Source: JBGMEA01 sp964444065 (GTDB lineage: Bacteria > Bacillota > Clostridia > Eubacteriales > Anaerofustaceae). From it: 64,000 nt of DNA. The stretch spans positions 15,694-79,693 of the forward strand of contig CAYUFL010000002.1 of NCBI GenBank assembly GCA_964444065.1. The letters run 5' to 3'. Made by a program: the position numbers and the translations under genes. Of the stretch, positions 33,090-43,163 are shown in pieces. Numbering within the stretch: the stretch's first letter is position 1; the number at the start of each line of letters is the position of its first letter. The notes beneath the pieces are model-generated. The model had not been told where the DNA came from. It was given only the letters and a program-made list of their open reading frames with translations, and ran no database searches.

Positions 33090-33401
33090 ATGTCAGTTAT
33101 CACATTAACAAAGAATAATTTCGATGCAGAAGTATTAAACTCGGAAAAACCGGTCTTGATCGATTTTTGGGCACCTTGGTGCGGACCATGCAGAATGGTT
33201 TCCCCTGTAGTTGACGAAATAGCGCAGGAGTCAGACGGCACATACAAGGTCGGCAAAATCAATGTGGACGAGCAACCGGAACTTGCTGCCAAATTCGGAG
33301 TCATGAGCATTCCGACTTTGATCGTGATGAAAAACGGAAAAGTTGCTTCCACCTCTGTAGGAGCCAGAAGCAAGCAGGCTATCTTGAGCATGCTTCAATA
33401 A
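33090..33401 (+). CDS. trxA: Thioredoxin
   Basis: 103 residues with the active site WAPWCGPCRM (Cys pair near residues 30-33), conserved cis-Pro in SIPTLIVMKNGK and normal length. It reduces disulfides, including those of the peroxiredoxin encoded next. AAGGAGAATCAGCT precedes the ATG. A terminator lies between it and the peroxiredoxin gene. Confidence 0.96.
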   Translation: MSVITLTKNNFDAEVLNSEKPVLIDFWAPWCGPCRMVSPVVDEIAQESDGTYKVGKINVDEQPELAAKFGVMSIPTLIVMKNGKVASTSVGARSKQAILSMLQ

Positions 33402-33413
33402 GAAAAAAAGCTT

Positions 33414-33442
33414 GAGAAACGCTCTGCGTTTCTCTCTTTTTA
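33414..33442 (+). terminator. Terminator after trxA
   Basis: GAGAAACGC (33414-33422), loop TCT, GCGTTTCTC (33426-33434), then a pyrimidine/T run. Some read-through to the downstream peroxide genes is possible. Confidence 0.8.
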
Positions 33443-33467
33443 TATCACGTCCTGGCAGGAGGCTATT

Positions 33468-34142
33468 ATGGAAGAAACAGAAAAAACACCAATGCCGCTC
33501 ATCGGCGATCCGGCACCGCCTTTCGAGGCAAGCACCACGCAAGGGAAAATCAATTTCCCCGATGATTACAAAGGGAAATGGGTCGTTTTTTTCTCCCATC
33601 CCGCTGATTTCACTCCGGTTTGCACAACAGAGTTCATGACATTTACGTCGATGGCAGACGAATTTAAAGCCGTGAATACCGAGTTGGTCGGACTGTCGGT
33701 CGATTCCTTGTATTCGCATATTGCCTGGCTGAGAAAAATCAAAGAACTCGATTATAAAGGAATGAAAAATATCGAGGTCAAATTTCCTCTCATTGATGAC
33801 ATCAAAATGACGGTTGCAAATAAATACGGTATGATTCAACCGAACGTATCAACGACGCAGGCAGTTCGTGCGGTGTTTGTAATCGACCCGAACGGGATCA
33901 TCCGTGTCATCCTGTATTATCCGAAAGAAGTCGGCAGAAATATGGACGAAATCAAACGAATCGTTCTGGCACTGCAAAAAGTTGACAGCGCAAAGGTTGC
34001 AACACCCGCGAACTGGAGACCCGGCGATGATGTCATTGTTGCCGCTCCGTCTACGTGCCAGGCTGCAAATGATCGTATGACGAATCCGCCGGACGATATC
34101 ACTTGTCTGGATTGGTTCTTAAGTCTCAAAAAAGATCAATAA
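33468..34142 (+). CDS. Peroxiredoxin, Prx6/archaeal type
   Basis: 224 residues with the peroxidatic Cys in HPADFTPVCTTE (near residue 46) and extra Cys residues in the long C-terminal part (APSTCQAAN, DDITCLDWF) as in archaeal-type Prx6 enzymes of 210-220 residues. It reduces peroxides with electrons from thioredoxin. GGCAGGAGG stands before the ATG. It is followed after 15 bases by the superoxide reductase gene. Confidence 0.93.
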   Translation: MEETEKTPMPLIGDPAPPFEASTTQGKINFPDDYKGKWVVFFSHPADFTPVCTTEFMTFTSMADEFKAVNTELVGLSVDSLYSHIAWLRKIKELDYKGMKNIEVKFPLIDDIKMTVANKYGMIQPNVSTTQAVRAVFVIDPNGIIRVILYYPKEVGRNMDEIKRIVLALQKVDSAKVATPANWRPGDDVIVAAPSTCQAANDRMTNPPDDITCLDWFLSLKKDQ

Positions 34143-34157
34143 GAAAAGGAGTCAAAA

Positions 34158-34538
34158 ATGGAAAAAACAAAATTCTTTAAATGCGAACACTGCGGAAATT
34201 TAGTCGGCATGATCCATTCTTCCGGCATCAATATGATTTGCTGCGGAGATAAAATGACCGAACTCAAAGCAAATACAAGCGACGGCGCAACCGAAAAACA
34301 TGTGCCGATCATAAAAAAAGACGGTAACAAAGTAACGGTTGAAGTGGGAAGCGTGCCTCATCCGATGCTTCCGGAACATTACATTCAATGGATCTACATC
34401 GAAACGAAAAACGGCGGACAAAGAAAAGCGCTCGAACCGGGAATGGAACCAAAAGCAACATTTACGCTGATCGACGATGAAATCGTCGCCGCTTATGAAT
34501 ATTGCAACCTCCACGGTTTGTGGAAAGCAGACGCGTAA
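34158..34538 (+). CDS. Desulfoferrodoxin / superoxide reductase
   Basis: 126 residues. The N-terminal desulforedoxin-like centre is FKCEHCGNLVG ... ICCGDKM (four Cys), and the catalytic iron ligands are in EKHVPII, VPHPM, EHYIQWI and EYCNLHG (four His and one Cys). It reduces superoxide to peroxide without making oxygen, which the adjacent peroxiredoxin can then remove; a typical anaerobe arrangement. AAGAAAAGGAG precedes the start. Confidence 0.96.
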   Translation: MEKTKFFKCEHCGNLVGMIHSSGINMICCGDKMTELKANTSDGATEKHVPIIKKDGNKVTVEVGSVPHPMLPEHYIQWIYIETKNGGQRKALEPGMEPKATFTLIDDEIVAAYEYCNLHGLWKADA

Positions 34539-34720
34539 ACCAAAAAGAGAATGCAGGATGAATAAGAAAGCCGAAAACAAGGCGAATTCATATTCAGGTG
34601 AGTGACGCACATGACCTTCATGTTCAAGCTATGCTTGATTATTCTTCAGATTCATGAATATAACCGAAGGTTGCACGAAGCACTGCAATATGTTTTGCGA
34701 TTCGGGTTTTTCAACAGCCT

Positions 34721-34753
34721 AAAACAGAAATCGATATCGGTTTCTGTTTTTTT
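34721..34753 (+). terminator. Terminator after the superoxide reductase gene
   Basis: AAACAGAAA and TTTCTGTTT pair around a ten-base centre holding GATATC, followed by a T run. Confidence 0.85.
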
Positions 34754-34759
34754 ATACTC

Positions 34760-34788
34760 ATGACGTCTTTCTTTGATTATGATATAAT
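34760..34788 (+). promoter_or_regulatory. Promoter of glpP-ppx
   Basis: ATGACG (34760-34765), 17-base spacer, TATAAT (34783-34788) with extended-10 TG at 34780-34781. Confidence 0.6.
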
Positions 34789-34816
34789 ACATACAATAGG
34801 AAGAGGATTGAATCAC

Positions 34817-35377
34817 ATGAATAATCTATCGACAATGCTGGCTAAACAACAAGTGATCGCTGCCGTACGCAGTGAAGACGAGCTCAATAAAGCGCTCGCA
34901 TCCAATGTATCTGTCGTTTTTTTACTAAAAAGCTCCATCTTTGATTTTACCGAAAAAATCAATCACATCAAAAATTCCGGGAAATACTGCTTTATTCATT
35001 CCGATCTTATTGACGGCATCGGAAACGATGCCGCAGGTATCGAATACTTAATCCGAGAAGCTGACCCTGACGGTATTATCACGACCAAAAAGAATATCGC
35101 TCAGCGTGCGGCAAGTCTCGGATGCCCGGCTATCCTCAGAGTATTCATGTTGGATTCAGCATCTTACGAATCCAGTGTCCATCTGATTTCTTTGTTGCGA
35201 CCTGCCGGTGTGGAAATTCTTCCGGGGCTTATGCCGAAAATTATCAGCCGTGCAAAAGCGGATTTTTCTGTGCCGATTATTTCCGGAGGGCTGATTACAT
35301 CACAAAATGAAGTTGAGGAAGCCATTGCGGCAGGCGCCAGCGCGGTGTCCACAACAGCTTACGAACTCTGGAAATAA
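34817..35377 (+). CDS. glpP: GlpP-type glycerol-responsive antiterminator family protein
   Basis: 186 residues from the ATG at 34817 (AGGAAGAGGA upstream), normal for the family. A TIM-barrel-like chain with VIAAVRSEDELNKAL, VVFLLKSSIFD, FIHSDLIDGIGNDAAGIEYL, DGIITTKKN, LRVFMLDSAS, EILPGLMPKII and PIISGGLITSQNEVEEAI. GlpP binds glycerol-3-phosphate and promotes antitermination in the glpFK/glpD leader. No glp genes are in the window, so it acts at a distance or has another ligand. Confidence 0.85.
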   Translation: MNNLSTMLAKQQVIAAVRSEDELNKALASNVSVVFLLKSSIFDFTEKINHIKNSGKYCFIHSDLIDGIGNDAAGIEYLIREADPDGIITTKKNIAQRAASLGCPAILRVFMLDSASYESSVHLISLLRPAGVEILPGLMPKIISRAKADFSVPIISGGLITSQNEVEEAIAAGASAVSTTAYELWK

Positions 35378-35393
35378 AATAACGGAGAAGTAT

Positions 35394-36293
35394 ATGATAG
35401 CAGGGATTATCGATATCGGATCGAATACAACCAAAGCATTCTGCTACAACATTGAAAACAATATCATCACTTACCTCTCGAAAAAAGAAATTTTCGCCTA
35501 TCTGATGACACATAACCAAAATGGTATTATGAGCGAGGAAGGAATTGATATCCTAGTCGATGCGGTTATTCAACTGAAAGAATTTCTCAAAGAGCAGCAT
35601 TGCGATGCCCTTTTTGCCTATGCGACATCTGCGGTACGCGACGCAGAGAACAATCAGCAGATCAGGGAACGTGTGATGGCAGAAACAGCACTGAGCATTG
35701 ATATTTTAAGCGAGGATCAGGAAGCACAATGCGATTATTACAGCCTCCGCTATTATACAAAGGCGTCGGAGGGCATTGGGCTGGATCTCGGCGGCGGCAG
35801 CGGACAGATTTTTACATTCGACGAAAACACAGTATTGGAAAGCGTCAGTCTCCCGATCGGAATTCTGAGAACCAAAAATCTGATTGTATCAGCAGATTTC
35901 CCAACTGAAGCGGAATTTGCGAAAATCAACCGGCATATTACCGAGATTTTAACGCAGACGAGTCAGTTGACGAAGAAAAACCATCCGAAGCTTATGATCA
36001 TGGGCGGGACGGCAACTACACTGCTGAGCGTAATGCGAGCACTAAAACTGGTCGATATGCAAACTTGCGTTATCCCGTTCGCGCTGATGCAAAAAGCAAA
36101 GGAACTGCTCCTTGCAAAAGGGAAAGACCTGCTGCCTTTTCTTCAGGAACATGCCTCCGGAAGAGAGTACACCACTTTGCCCGGAATTGAAGTACTGCGG
36201 ACAATCGGCAAGTACTTCTCCATACAATCGTACGAAATCTTTTCCAACGGTTCACGCGAAGGCTATTTAATCATGAAAGGATTGTTGGATTAA
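35394..36293 (+). CDS. ppx: Ppx/GppA family phosphatase, short form
   Basis: 299 residues from the ATG at 35394 (GGAGAAG upstream), only the two ASKHA domains of the family: GIIDIGSNTTKAFCYNI near the start, YATSAVRDAEN, SEDQEAQCDYY, GLDLGGGSGQIF, and IMGGTATT. It would hydrolyse polyphosphate or pppGpp. It lacks the C-terminal HD-like extension of E. coli Ppx. A second gene of the glpP transcript. Confidence 0.85.
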   Translation: MIAGIIDIGSNTTKAFCYNIENNIITYLSKKEIFAYLMTHNQNGIMSEEGIDILVDAVIQLKEFLKEQHCDALFAYATSAVRDAENNQQIRERVMAETALSIDILSEDQEAQCDYYSLRYYTKASEGIGLDLGGGSGQIFTFDENTVLESVSLPIGILRTKNLIVSADFPTEAEFAKINRHITEILTQTSQLTKKNHPKLMIMGGTATTLLSVMRALKLVDMQTCVIPFALMQKAKELLLAKGKDLLPFLQEHASGREYTTLPGIEVLRTIGKYFSIQSYEIFSNGSREGYLIMKGLLD

Positions 36294-36335
36294 GTATCTT
36301 TAAAAAAGCAAATACAGTTCAATCAATTCAATTAA

Positions 36336-36363
36336 AAAAGACTTTCCGATCGGAAAGTCTTTT
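36336..36363. terminator. Bidirectional terminator between ppx and rpmA
   Basis: A perfect 28-base palindrome: AAAAGACTTTCCGA and its complement, flanked by A and T. It serves both convergent genes. Confidence 0.9.
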
Positions 36364-36379
36364 GTTTGAATGTAAATTA

Positions 36380-36673
36380 TTATTCAGCTTTCGGTCTGAT
36401 GCTGACTTGTTTTTTGTCTTTTCCCAGACGTTCAAAACGAACGACTCCGTCTGCCTTTGCAAACAGCGTATCATCACTGCCGATGCCGACGTTTACGCCG
36501 GGATGAATTTTTGTTCCGCGCTGTCTGACAAGAATGTTACCTGCCAACACGAACTGTCCGTCCGCACGTTTTACGCCGAGGCGTTTGGATTGGCTGTCGC
36601 GTCCGTTCTTAGAACTACCGACCCCTTTTTTATGTGCGAAAAGCTGTAAATTATCAAATGTAAATTTAATCAT
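36380..36673 (-). CDS. rpmA: 50S ribosomal protein L27 with cleavable N-terminus
   Basis: 97 residues. The mature L27 starts AHKKGVGSSKNGRDSQSKRL; it is preceded by MIKFTFDNLQLF, the extension that the protease Prp removes after the LQxF motif in Bacillota. It shares four bases with the end of prp. L27 reaches the peptidyl-transferase centre, so the cleavage is needed for function. Confidence 0.96.
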   Translation of the reverse strand: MIKFTFDNLQLFAHKKGVGSSKNGRDSQSKRLGVKRADGQFVLAGNILVRQRGTKIHPGVNVGIGSDDTLFAKADGVVRFERLGKDKKQVSIRPKAE

Positions 36674-37002
36674 TTCTTTTCCTCCGTAACCGAAATATAT
36701 TCCGGATGTTCCTGCTGCATTCCGCGCATCGCGATTAAAAATGTGTGCAGCAGTGTCTGAACTTGTATGTTGTTTATATCATCTTCGGTTTTCATTTTTA
36801 ACTCGGAATCCCCGCTTTGGAGATGAATATCCGGCATAATGCCGACATATTCCTCTAACCCGTTGCACACAGCAATAAACAATGCGGATGCTGCTGCACA
36901 AATCATATCATGACCTGTATCATTTTGTCCCGCATGCCCGATCAATCGAACGGAGACAATCTGCTGCGTCCCGGGTATTTTTTGGAATTCCGCCTTAATC
37001 AT
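36670..37002 (-). CDS. prp: Ribosomal-processing cysteine protease Prp
   Basis: 110 residues with the catalytic His in RLIGHAGQN (near residue 23) and catalytic Cys in HDMICAAASALF (near 35). It cleaves the L27 N-terminus encoded directly downstream. Order rplU-prp-rpmA as in other Bacillota. Confidence 0.93.
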   Translation of the reverse strand: MIKAEFQKIPGTQQIVSVRLIGHAGQNDTGHDMICAAASALFIAVCNGLEEYVGIMPDIHLQSGDSELKMKTEDDINNIQVQTLLHTFLIAMRGMQQEHPEYISVTEEKK

Positions 37003-37016
37003 GATAACCTCGAAAC

Positions 37017-37394
37017 TTACGCTTCCTTAGTTTCTTCAGCCGCTTCTTCCGCATCAACCTTTTTCTTTGCTGCGGCTTTCATGCCGACTTTAGTGATTTC
37101 CAGCTGCATGAACGGTTGACGGTGACCTTGTTTTCTTCTGTAATCCTTTTTGGATTTATACTTGTAAATAACGACTTTTTCGAGTTTTCCGTCCGATAGG
37201 ATCTTCGCTTCCACCTGTGCGTTTTTTACTGTAGGTGTTCCGATTGTTGTAGTCTTGTCGTCATTGAGCAACAACACCTCATCGAATTTTACTGTTTTTT
37301 GATTTGCTTTCGGAAGTGTGATTTTTTCAACATTGATAATATCACCCTTCTGAACGCGGTACTGTTTCCCGCCGGTCTTAATGACTGCGTACAT
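37017..37394 (-). CDS. rplU: 50S ribosomal protein L21
   Basis: 125 residues from the ATG at 37394 (GTGGAGG upstream); an in-frame start 11 codons earlier lies before that site. L21 core YAVIKTGGKQYRVQKGDIINVEK and KKDYRRKQGHRQPF; the C-terminus has an acidic tail (DAEEAAEETKEA) longer than in E. coli. First gene of the rplU-prp-rpmA operon. Confidence 0.96.
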   Translation of the reverse strand: MYAVIKTGGKQYRVQKGDIINVEKITLPKANQKTVKFDEVLLLNDDKTTTIGTPTVKNAQVEAKILSDGKLEKVVIYKYKSKKDYRRKQGHRQPFMQLEITKVGMKAAAKKKVDAEEAAEETKEA

Positions 37395-37481
37395 ATAAAT
37401 TTTACCTCCACTTACCAATCTCGCCACATAAGGTGCATTCCTGCTTCAAAACCTTTCGTGTGCGGATACTTTTAGCAATTT

Positions 37482-37510
37482 AGTATATCACGTATGACTT
37501 TTTCTGTCAA
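37482..37510 (-). promoter_or_regulatory. Promoter of the rplU operon
   Basis: Minus strand TTGACA (37510-37505), 17-base spacer, TATACT (37487-37482) with extended-10 TG: near consensus. The leader (about 37475-37395, 80 bases) is long enough for the L21 autoregulatory structure known in Bacillota, but I cannot fold it with certainty. Confidence 0.8.
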
Positions 37511-37527
37511 TCATTATCCCTTAATCT

Positions 37528-38649
37528 TTACTCCGGACTTTTTTTCAGCGCCAGCTTCTTCTCCGTGTCTTCTTTCAGCAGCCGATAAAGCACGGAAGCC
37601 AAAGGTACTCCGATCAACATACCGAGAATTCCGCCGATTCCGCCGCCGATAATTACAGCAAGAATCACCAACACTGCAGGAAGTCCTACGGAGTCGCCGA
37701 CGATCTTGGGGTAGAAGGTATTGCTTTCAATCTGCTGAAGCACCACGATATAAACGACAAACCACACGGCCATCATCGGATCAACAAGCAGAAGAATGAA
37801 TACCGCCGGAATACTTCCGATGACGGGACCGATCATCGGTATAATAGAGGTAACCGCAATGATCGTGCTGATAAATAAAGGATATTCGAATCCCAAAATC
37901 GCCATTCCCACAAAGCACAGCACGCCCAGGATCAGCGCTTCGGTCAGCTGACCGTTTACAAAACGCGAAAATGTATCGGAAGTCAGATGCCCGATTTCGG
38001 TAAGGCGATCAGCCTTCTGTGTCGGAAGATACGCGTAGACCGTTTTTTTAACACGTTCCAATATTTTCTCTTTCGAAGACAGCAGGTAGACGGAAATGAT
38101 CAGCCCCAACACAGTATTGAATAACGAGGAGAATACGCCTGCGGTAAAACTGTAAATCTGAGGCATCAAAACAGTCAGAAAGTCCCCGACTCCCGAGAGA
38201 AAATTCTGTATATAGGACTCAATGCTTGAAAGATCAATCTGTTGCAGCTGCAAGAAAACAGTTACTTTCCCAATCAATGCACTGAGCGAAGCCGTGTAAT
38301 TATCCATATTCGATACCAGCATCGAAACACTTTCCACCAACTGCGGAATGATAAATGCCACAATGCCTGTTATGATACCCAGGAAAATGAGATAAACGCT
38401 CGCTACCGCAAGTCCGCTCATCAAAGCATAAGTTCTCTTTTTTTGCACCTTCTTCAGATAAAGTTTGCGGATCAAGCAATACGGTTTGTTTAAAATAAAA
38501 GCAATTGCAATTCCGACAAAAAGAGGCGACATCGTCTTGAGCAAATTTGATAAGAATGTGGCTACCGGATCAATTTTTACGACAATGACAGCAAAAACCG
38601 CTGTCGCCGCAATTAAATACATGATTTTTTTAAATGTTTTCTTGTCCAT
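37528..38649 (-). CDS. AI-2E family (PerM/YtvI-like) membrane protein
   Basis: 373 residues with seven to eight TM helices and a central soluble segment (about 110-180), and the family pattern FLVNGQL-like FVNGQLTEALILGVLCFVGM followed by IPMIGPVIGSIPAVF. The family exports small molecules or ions (autoinducer-2, Na+/H+); the substrate here is unknown. AAAGGGTG precedes the ATG. Confidence 0.85.
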   Translation of the reverse strand: MDKKTFKKIMYLIAATAVFAVIVVKIDPVATFLSNLLKTMSPLFVGIAIAFILNKPYCLIRKLYLKKVQKKRTYALMSGLAVASVYLIFLGIITGIVAFIIPQLVESVSMLVSNMDNYTASLSALIGKVTVFLQLQQIDLSSIESYIQNFLSGVGDFLTVLMPQIYSFTAGVFSSLFNTVLGLIISVYLLSSKEKILERVKKTVYAYLPTQKADRLTEIGHLTSDTFSRFVNGQLTEALILGVLCFVGMAILGFEYPLFISTIIAVTSIIPMIGPVIGSIPAVFILLLVDPMMAVWFVVYIVVLQQIESNTFYPKIVGDSVGLPAVLVILAVIIGGGIGGILGMLIGVPLASVLYRLLKEDTEKKLALKKSPE

Positions 38650-38714
38650 TCTTCACCCTTTGCACTCGTTTTAATATTGTGTCAAAATACTCAGATGATC
38701 TTCTTTTTGGTGTC

Positions 38715-38746
38715 AAAAGAAGCATGCCTTCGGGCATGCTTCTTTT
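38715..38746. terminator. Terminator after the PBP gene
   Basis: AAAAGAAGCATGCC, TTCG tetraloop, GGCATGCTTCTTTT; symmetric, flanked by A and T. It ends the minus-strand PBP gene before the AI-2E gene. Confidence 0.88.
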
Positions 38747-38834
38747 TCGTCAAGACGGTTTTAACGCCGTCAAATCAAACATAAAAGCCCATTCTGTAAA
38801 TTCTCGATCCCGATTGCTTACGCCATCAATCATC

Positions 38835-41691
38835 TCAATCGGTAACGGTTATTTCAATCGTTCTGGAAAGCGTCTTTGCAGTACTGTAGGTATAAGTTGC
38901 CGTTATTGTCGCTGTACCCGGGTTGACAGCCGTGACCAAAATTCCGTTACTGCTCTGCGTGACCGTCGCTACCAACGGGTCGCTTGAGGTATAAGTCGGA
39001 GTCTCGGTCGTCAGATTCTTGGTTCCGCTTGGCGCGACCGTCTTCAGATAGAGCATATCGGTCGATCCCTTTATCAACGAAAGAGATGAAACAATGGCAT
39101 TCGTGTCATATTCTGTACTGAACTCAAATCCCGTAATAGCCGACAGCGCTGTTTCCGCAGTATGCACCGTACAAGTCTGGGTGGGTGCAATGAAGCCTGC
39201 TTCCGATGCCGGAACGAAACCCGCATTTCTCAATGTAGCGCCATTCCACAAAGTCGCCGTGTCTTTCGCAATCATGACCTTCGTAGTCGTATCCGTGCAG
39301 TATTGGTTTGCAATCAATCCGGTTNNNNNNNNNNGTAACAAGCACATGCATATTGTCGCTGGCGGTGGGATACGTGCCGTCGGCAAAATATTCACTGACC
39401 ACCGCAGAACCTCTTGGATCCTGTGCAGTCAGCTCCGTCGGAGCCAAGCCGGATACACTGTCCACGGCCGCAGAGAACACAGTGCTGGGTGCCGATTGCA
39501 AAGTCGCATTCGGCAGGTTTTTTGATGCATAAAACTGCCTGAATACTTTTTCCCAATATTGTGCAGGGCTGTCGGTTCCGCCGCCGCCCATGCCGATATA
39601 TAAATCATATGTCGTTCCGTTTACGCTGACATGATTTTCATCATATCCCCACCAGAACGATCCTGTATATTCAGAAGTAAATCCGGTAAACCACGTACAT
39701 GCATTGCTGTCGGTTGTTCCTGTTTTACCGCCGATGACCTGCCCGGGCACGGAACGTGTTGTGGTACCGCCGTGAACAACATCAATCAGCGCCTGTGTAA
39801 CCAGGAATGCCGTTGAATCTTTGATCACCTGCACCGTCTTCTGATCTGCCTCCAAAATAACGTTTCCGTTTACATCCTCCACCTTTGTATAGAATGTCGG
39901 AGTGATACGATAACCGCCGTTCGGGAATGTCGTGTAGGCATCCGCGACCGCAAGCGGTGTCTGTCCGTATGTGTAACCACCGAGCGCGAGTGCCGCTCCG
40001 TTCATGTCATTCGCGGTACCGGACGTTGTAATCGTCAATCCAAACCGTTCACCGTAATCGGCAGAAATGGTAACACCCACTTTTTGCTGCGCCAAAACAG
40101 CCACAATGTTGATGGAATGACTGAGCGCATATCGAACCGATGTCATACCTGTATACGTCGCAGGGGTGTTAACGATACTCCACGACCCGAAATTAAGCGG
40201 TTCATTATCAAATGTAGATGCTAAAGTAAAGATCCCTTCGTTGATACCGGGAGCATATACCGTAAGCGGCTTTGTCGTTGACCCGATTTGGAAACTCTGC
40301 AGTGCTCTGTTCATCGTCAGACTGCCGGTCTTTTCCCGTCCGCCGATAATACCGACCACATATCCTGTTTTATTCTGTATCACCACTCCGCCAAGCTGCG
40401 GAATATAATTCGTTGGCTCTCCGGTTGCCGCAGTCACCGCAGCAGATGCCGCCGCCGCCGCGGAACTCTGTGAAGGGAAGTTGCCGTCATCCGCCGCCTG
40501 TTGTTCCAATGCGGTCTGGACATCGGGGTCGACAGTCGAATAAATCTTCAGTCCGCCGTTCAACAGTAGATTTTCTGCCGCATCATGCGTGTAATTGTAT
40601 TGTGTCATGATATCGTTGAGTACCTGCGTGTAAACGGCATCCGTAAAGTAAGTATATGTCGAAGTATCGGTCGGATAAAGCAAACCGATCAGATTGTTCT
40701 CCAGCTGACTTTTGGCAATTTCGTATTCCTGATCATTGATGTGCCCAAGCTGATGCATTTTTTGAATGACGAGCAATGCACGCTCCAGATTATCAGGATC
40801 GTAAGAAATCACCGTATTTCCGTTAGCATCGGTTGTTGTAACCAGATATCTGTTTCCGTTTTCATCTTCAGCATATACATAAGGATTGTAATAGGTAGGC
40901 GAATTGATAATAGAAGCCAATACCGCTGCCTGTGCCACGGAGAGTTGATCGACAGATTCGCCGAAATAATCCTGTGCGGCACTTTCAATCCCCCACGTAA
41001 TCGACATGTTGCACTGATTCAGGTATGCTTCGAATATTTCGCTTTTTGTCATCTTGCTCTCAATTTCAACAGCAAGTTTCCACTCTTTTACTTTTCGTTC
41101 AATTGAGACTTCGCTTGTCAGCACCGTCTGCTTAATCAATTGCTGTGTAATCGTACTTCCGCCGGGTCCGTCTGTCGAACCGCTGAAAAGCATCGAAAAA
41201 ACTGCCTTCACCGTACCTCTGATATCGACCCCGTGATGTGCATAAAAACGCTGATCTTCAATTGATACAAAAGCGAGCTGCACCATTTCAGGCACTTCAT
41301 CGATCGAAACAGGAATTCTCGTTTCTGCAGTCTGCAATTCCTGATACGGATTCCCGTTGATGTCATAGACCATTGTTGCCGAGGTATAAGTGAAATCGTC
41401 TGCACTGATACTCGGTGTATCAATCATCCACGTAACAATAAAACCCACACCCACTGCAAAACCAACAGCAATCACGCAGAGTGCACCGATTAATATTTTT
41501 TTCAGCCGTTTTTTCTTCTGCATCTTGGATGCGGAAGAGGAACCCGATGCAGAAGAAAGCGAAGCTTCCCTTGAAGGCGCAGCAGGTTTTTTTATGGCTT
41601 TTCTGATTCTGATTTTCTTTTTTCCGACTTTGATCGTTTTTCCGGTCTTCTTGTTTGCGGATCCGTTCGGCTTATGACCGTTGTCGCTCAT
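38835..41691 (-). CDS. Bifunctional class A penicillin-binding protein, interrupted by an assembly gap
   Basis: About 950 residues: basic cytoplasmic tail, one TM helix (about 68-92), glycosyltransferase domain (EDQRFYAHHGVDIRGTVKA, GGSTITQQLIKQ), transpeptidase domain with SxxK in GSTTKPL, SxN in SHSIN and KTG in GGKTGTT, then a Ser/Thr-rich tail ending in a BIG2-like domain (PGTATITATYTYS). It polymerises and cross-links peptidoglycan. Ten N at 39325-39334 break the frame: the part before ends HVLVT and the part after resumes TGLIANQYC in another frame, so the real gap is not ten bases. AAGGAGG precedes the ATG. Confidence 0.9.
39325..39334. other. Assembly gap of ten N
   Basis: Inside the PBP gene. 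For an intact frame the true number of missing bases must be a multiple of three, so ten is a placeholder. Confidence 0.99.
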
Positions 41692-41805
41692 AAACTGACC
41701 TCCTTGTGTAATGTGGTAATTATAATTGTTTTACAAAGATATATCAAGTTTTCGCATCTTTTTTAATATATTGGCAGTTTGAGGAATACACGGTGCTAAC
41801 AGCAC

Positions 41806-43035
41806 TTAATTCACGAGCTTTCCCTGCATGATTTCAAGCGCTTTTTGGAGTTGTGCATCCTGGGCATGCGGAATATTTTCCACAAGCATTTTATCGTATG
41901 CTTCTCCTTTTTCCACCACATAGTCCGGTATTATCCCCACCCCCTGCACTTTCGTTCCGTCTGCACCGAAATATTCATAGATCGTATATTTGAACATCGT
42001 ATTATCGGTAATCATCGGCATTACTGTCTGAATGATCCCTTTCCCGTACGATGTTTCACCGACAAATACGGCACCATCATTTACCTTGAGTGCTACGGAA
42101 AGAATTTCAGATGCACTCGCACTGTATTCATCAATCAGTACTACCACAGACAAACCCAAACTATTTGCGTCCGAAGATTCCATGACCTGATTGCCGTTGG
42201 TATCAACGGTATACATCATATCACATTGTGGCAGTAACTCATCGGCAATATCCAAAGCCTGCGTCACAAGTCCGCCCGGATTCTGCCTCACATCGATAAT
42301 AATCCCTTTTGCACCCTGCGCCTGCAGTGCAGTGAGCGCAGCATCAAATTCATCTTTTGTATTTTCCGCAAACTGATAGATGTGGATATAGCCAATACCG
42401 TTATCGAGCAGTTCATGATCTACATAAGTATAGGTTATCGTCGCACGCACGATGTCAAACGACAACGCTTCGGTTCCTCTTTGTACGCCGATTTTTACTG
42501 TAGTTCCGGCCTTGCCTTTAATCAATGTCACGCCGTATTCGACAGCGACACCAAGTAATGAGTTATCGTCTGCCGAGACAATGACATCTCCGGCCTCAAT
42601 CCCGGCCGCTTCCGCAGGCGATCCCGAGAAAACCTTCGTCACTTCGATATTACCGTCGTCGTTGTTTCCCACAACAACACCGATCCCGACATATGACCCC
42701 GATGATTCTTCTTTGTATGCCGTCGTTTCGGTCTCATTGAAATAATATGCATACTTATCTCCGGTTCCCGCCATCAATCCATTGAGCGCTCCGTCCCAAA
42801 GATTTTCTTCCGTAAACTGATCGTTGTAATAGGAGTTATTCATCAACTGCTCTTTCAGATACAACAGTTTATTGATGTACGATGCAGACGTCTTGTCATC
42901 TGCACTGATAATAATCGATTTTCCGGTCAGCACCGGCAAATATCTTGTGGCAAAAAAAGTCAGTGCGTTCGTCGTGATCAGAACGAGAACGAAAATAACA
43001 ATTCCTATTTTATTGATTCTTTTTTTCTTTTCCAT
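41806..43035 (-). CDS. S41 family C-terminal processing protease
   Basis: 409 residues: N-terminal TM anchor (about 8-30), a helical region, PDZ domain (about 105-190, GIGVVVGNNDDGNIEVTKVF, SPAEAAGIEAGD) and the S41 catalytic domain with IIDVRQNPGG, the nucleophile Ser in DEYSASASE and the Lys in ETSYGKGIIQT. It should act outside the membrane on wall enzymes or misfolded proteins. GAGG stands about 8 bases before the ATG. Confidence 0.93.
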   Translation of the reverse strand: MEKKKRINKIGIVIFVLVLITTNALTFFATRYLPVLTGKSIIISADDKTSASYINKLLYLKEQLMNNSYYNDQFTEENLWDGALNGLMAGTGDKYAYYFNETETTAYKEESSGSYVGIGVVVGNNDDGNIEVTKVFSGSPAEAAGIEAGDVIVSADDNSLLGVAVEYGVTLIKGKAGTTVKIGVQRGTEALSFDIVRATITYTYVDHELLDNGIGYIHIYQFAENTKDEFDAALTALQAQGAKGIIIDVRQNPGGLVTQALDIADELLPQCDMMYTVDTNGNQVMESSDANSLGLSVVVLIDEYSASASEILSVALKVNDGAVFVGETSYGKGIIQTVMPMITDNTMFKYTIYEYFGADGTKVQGVGIIPDYVVEKGEAYDKMLVENIPHAQDAQLQKALEIMQGKLVN

Positions 43036-43163
43036 TCAGTTACCTCAGAATGTTATAGCAAAACCAAAGTTGCAAATCCATACGTTTTTTATTATAGCAT
43101 ATTTAAAAACCACTCCCACGCTCTAATGAAAAAATAATCCTTTTCTGTTTCGGCGCTTCAGGA

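Noticed and set aside
34558..34605. Fifteen-codon ORF after the superoxide reductase gene (MNKKAENKANSYSGE)
   Set aside because: Poor ribosome binding site and no sign of conservation; too short to support.
38835..41691. PBP pseudogene with a frameshift
   Set aside because: The frame change coincides exactly with the run of N; both parts look intact.
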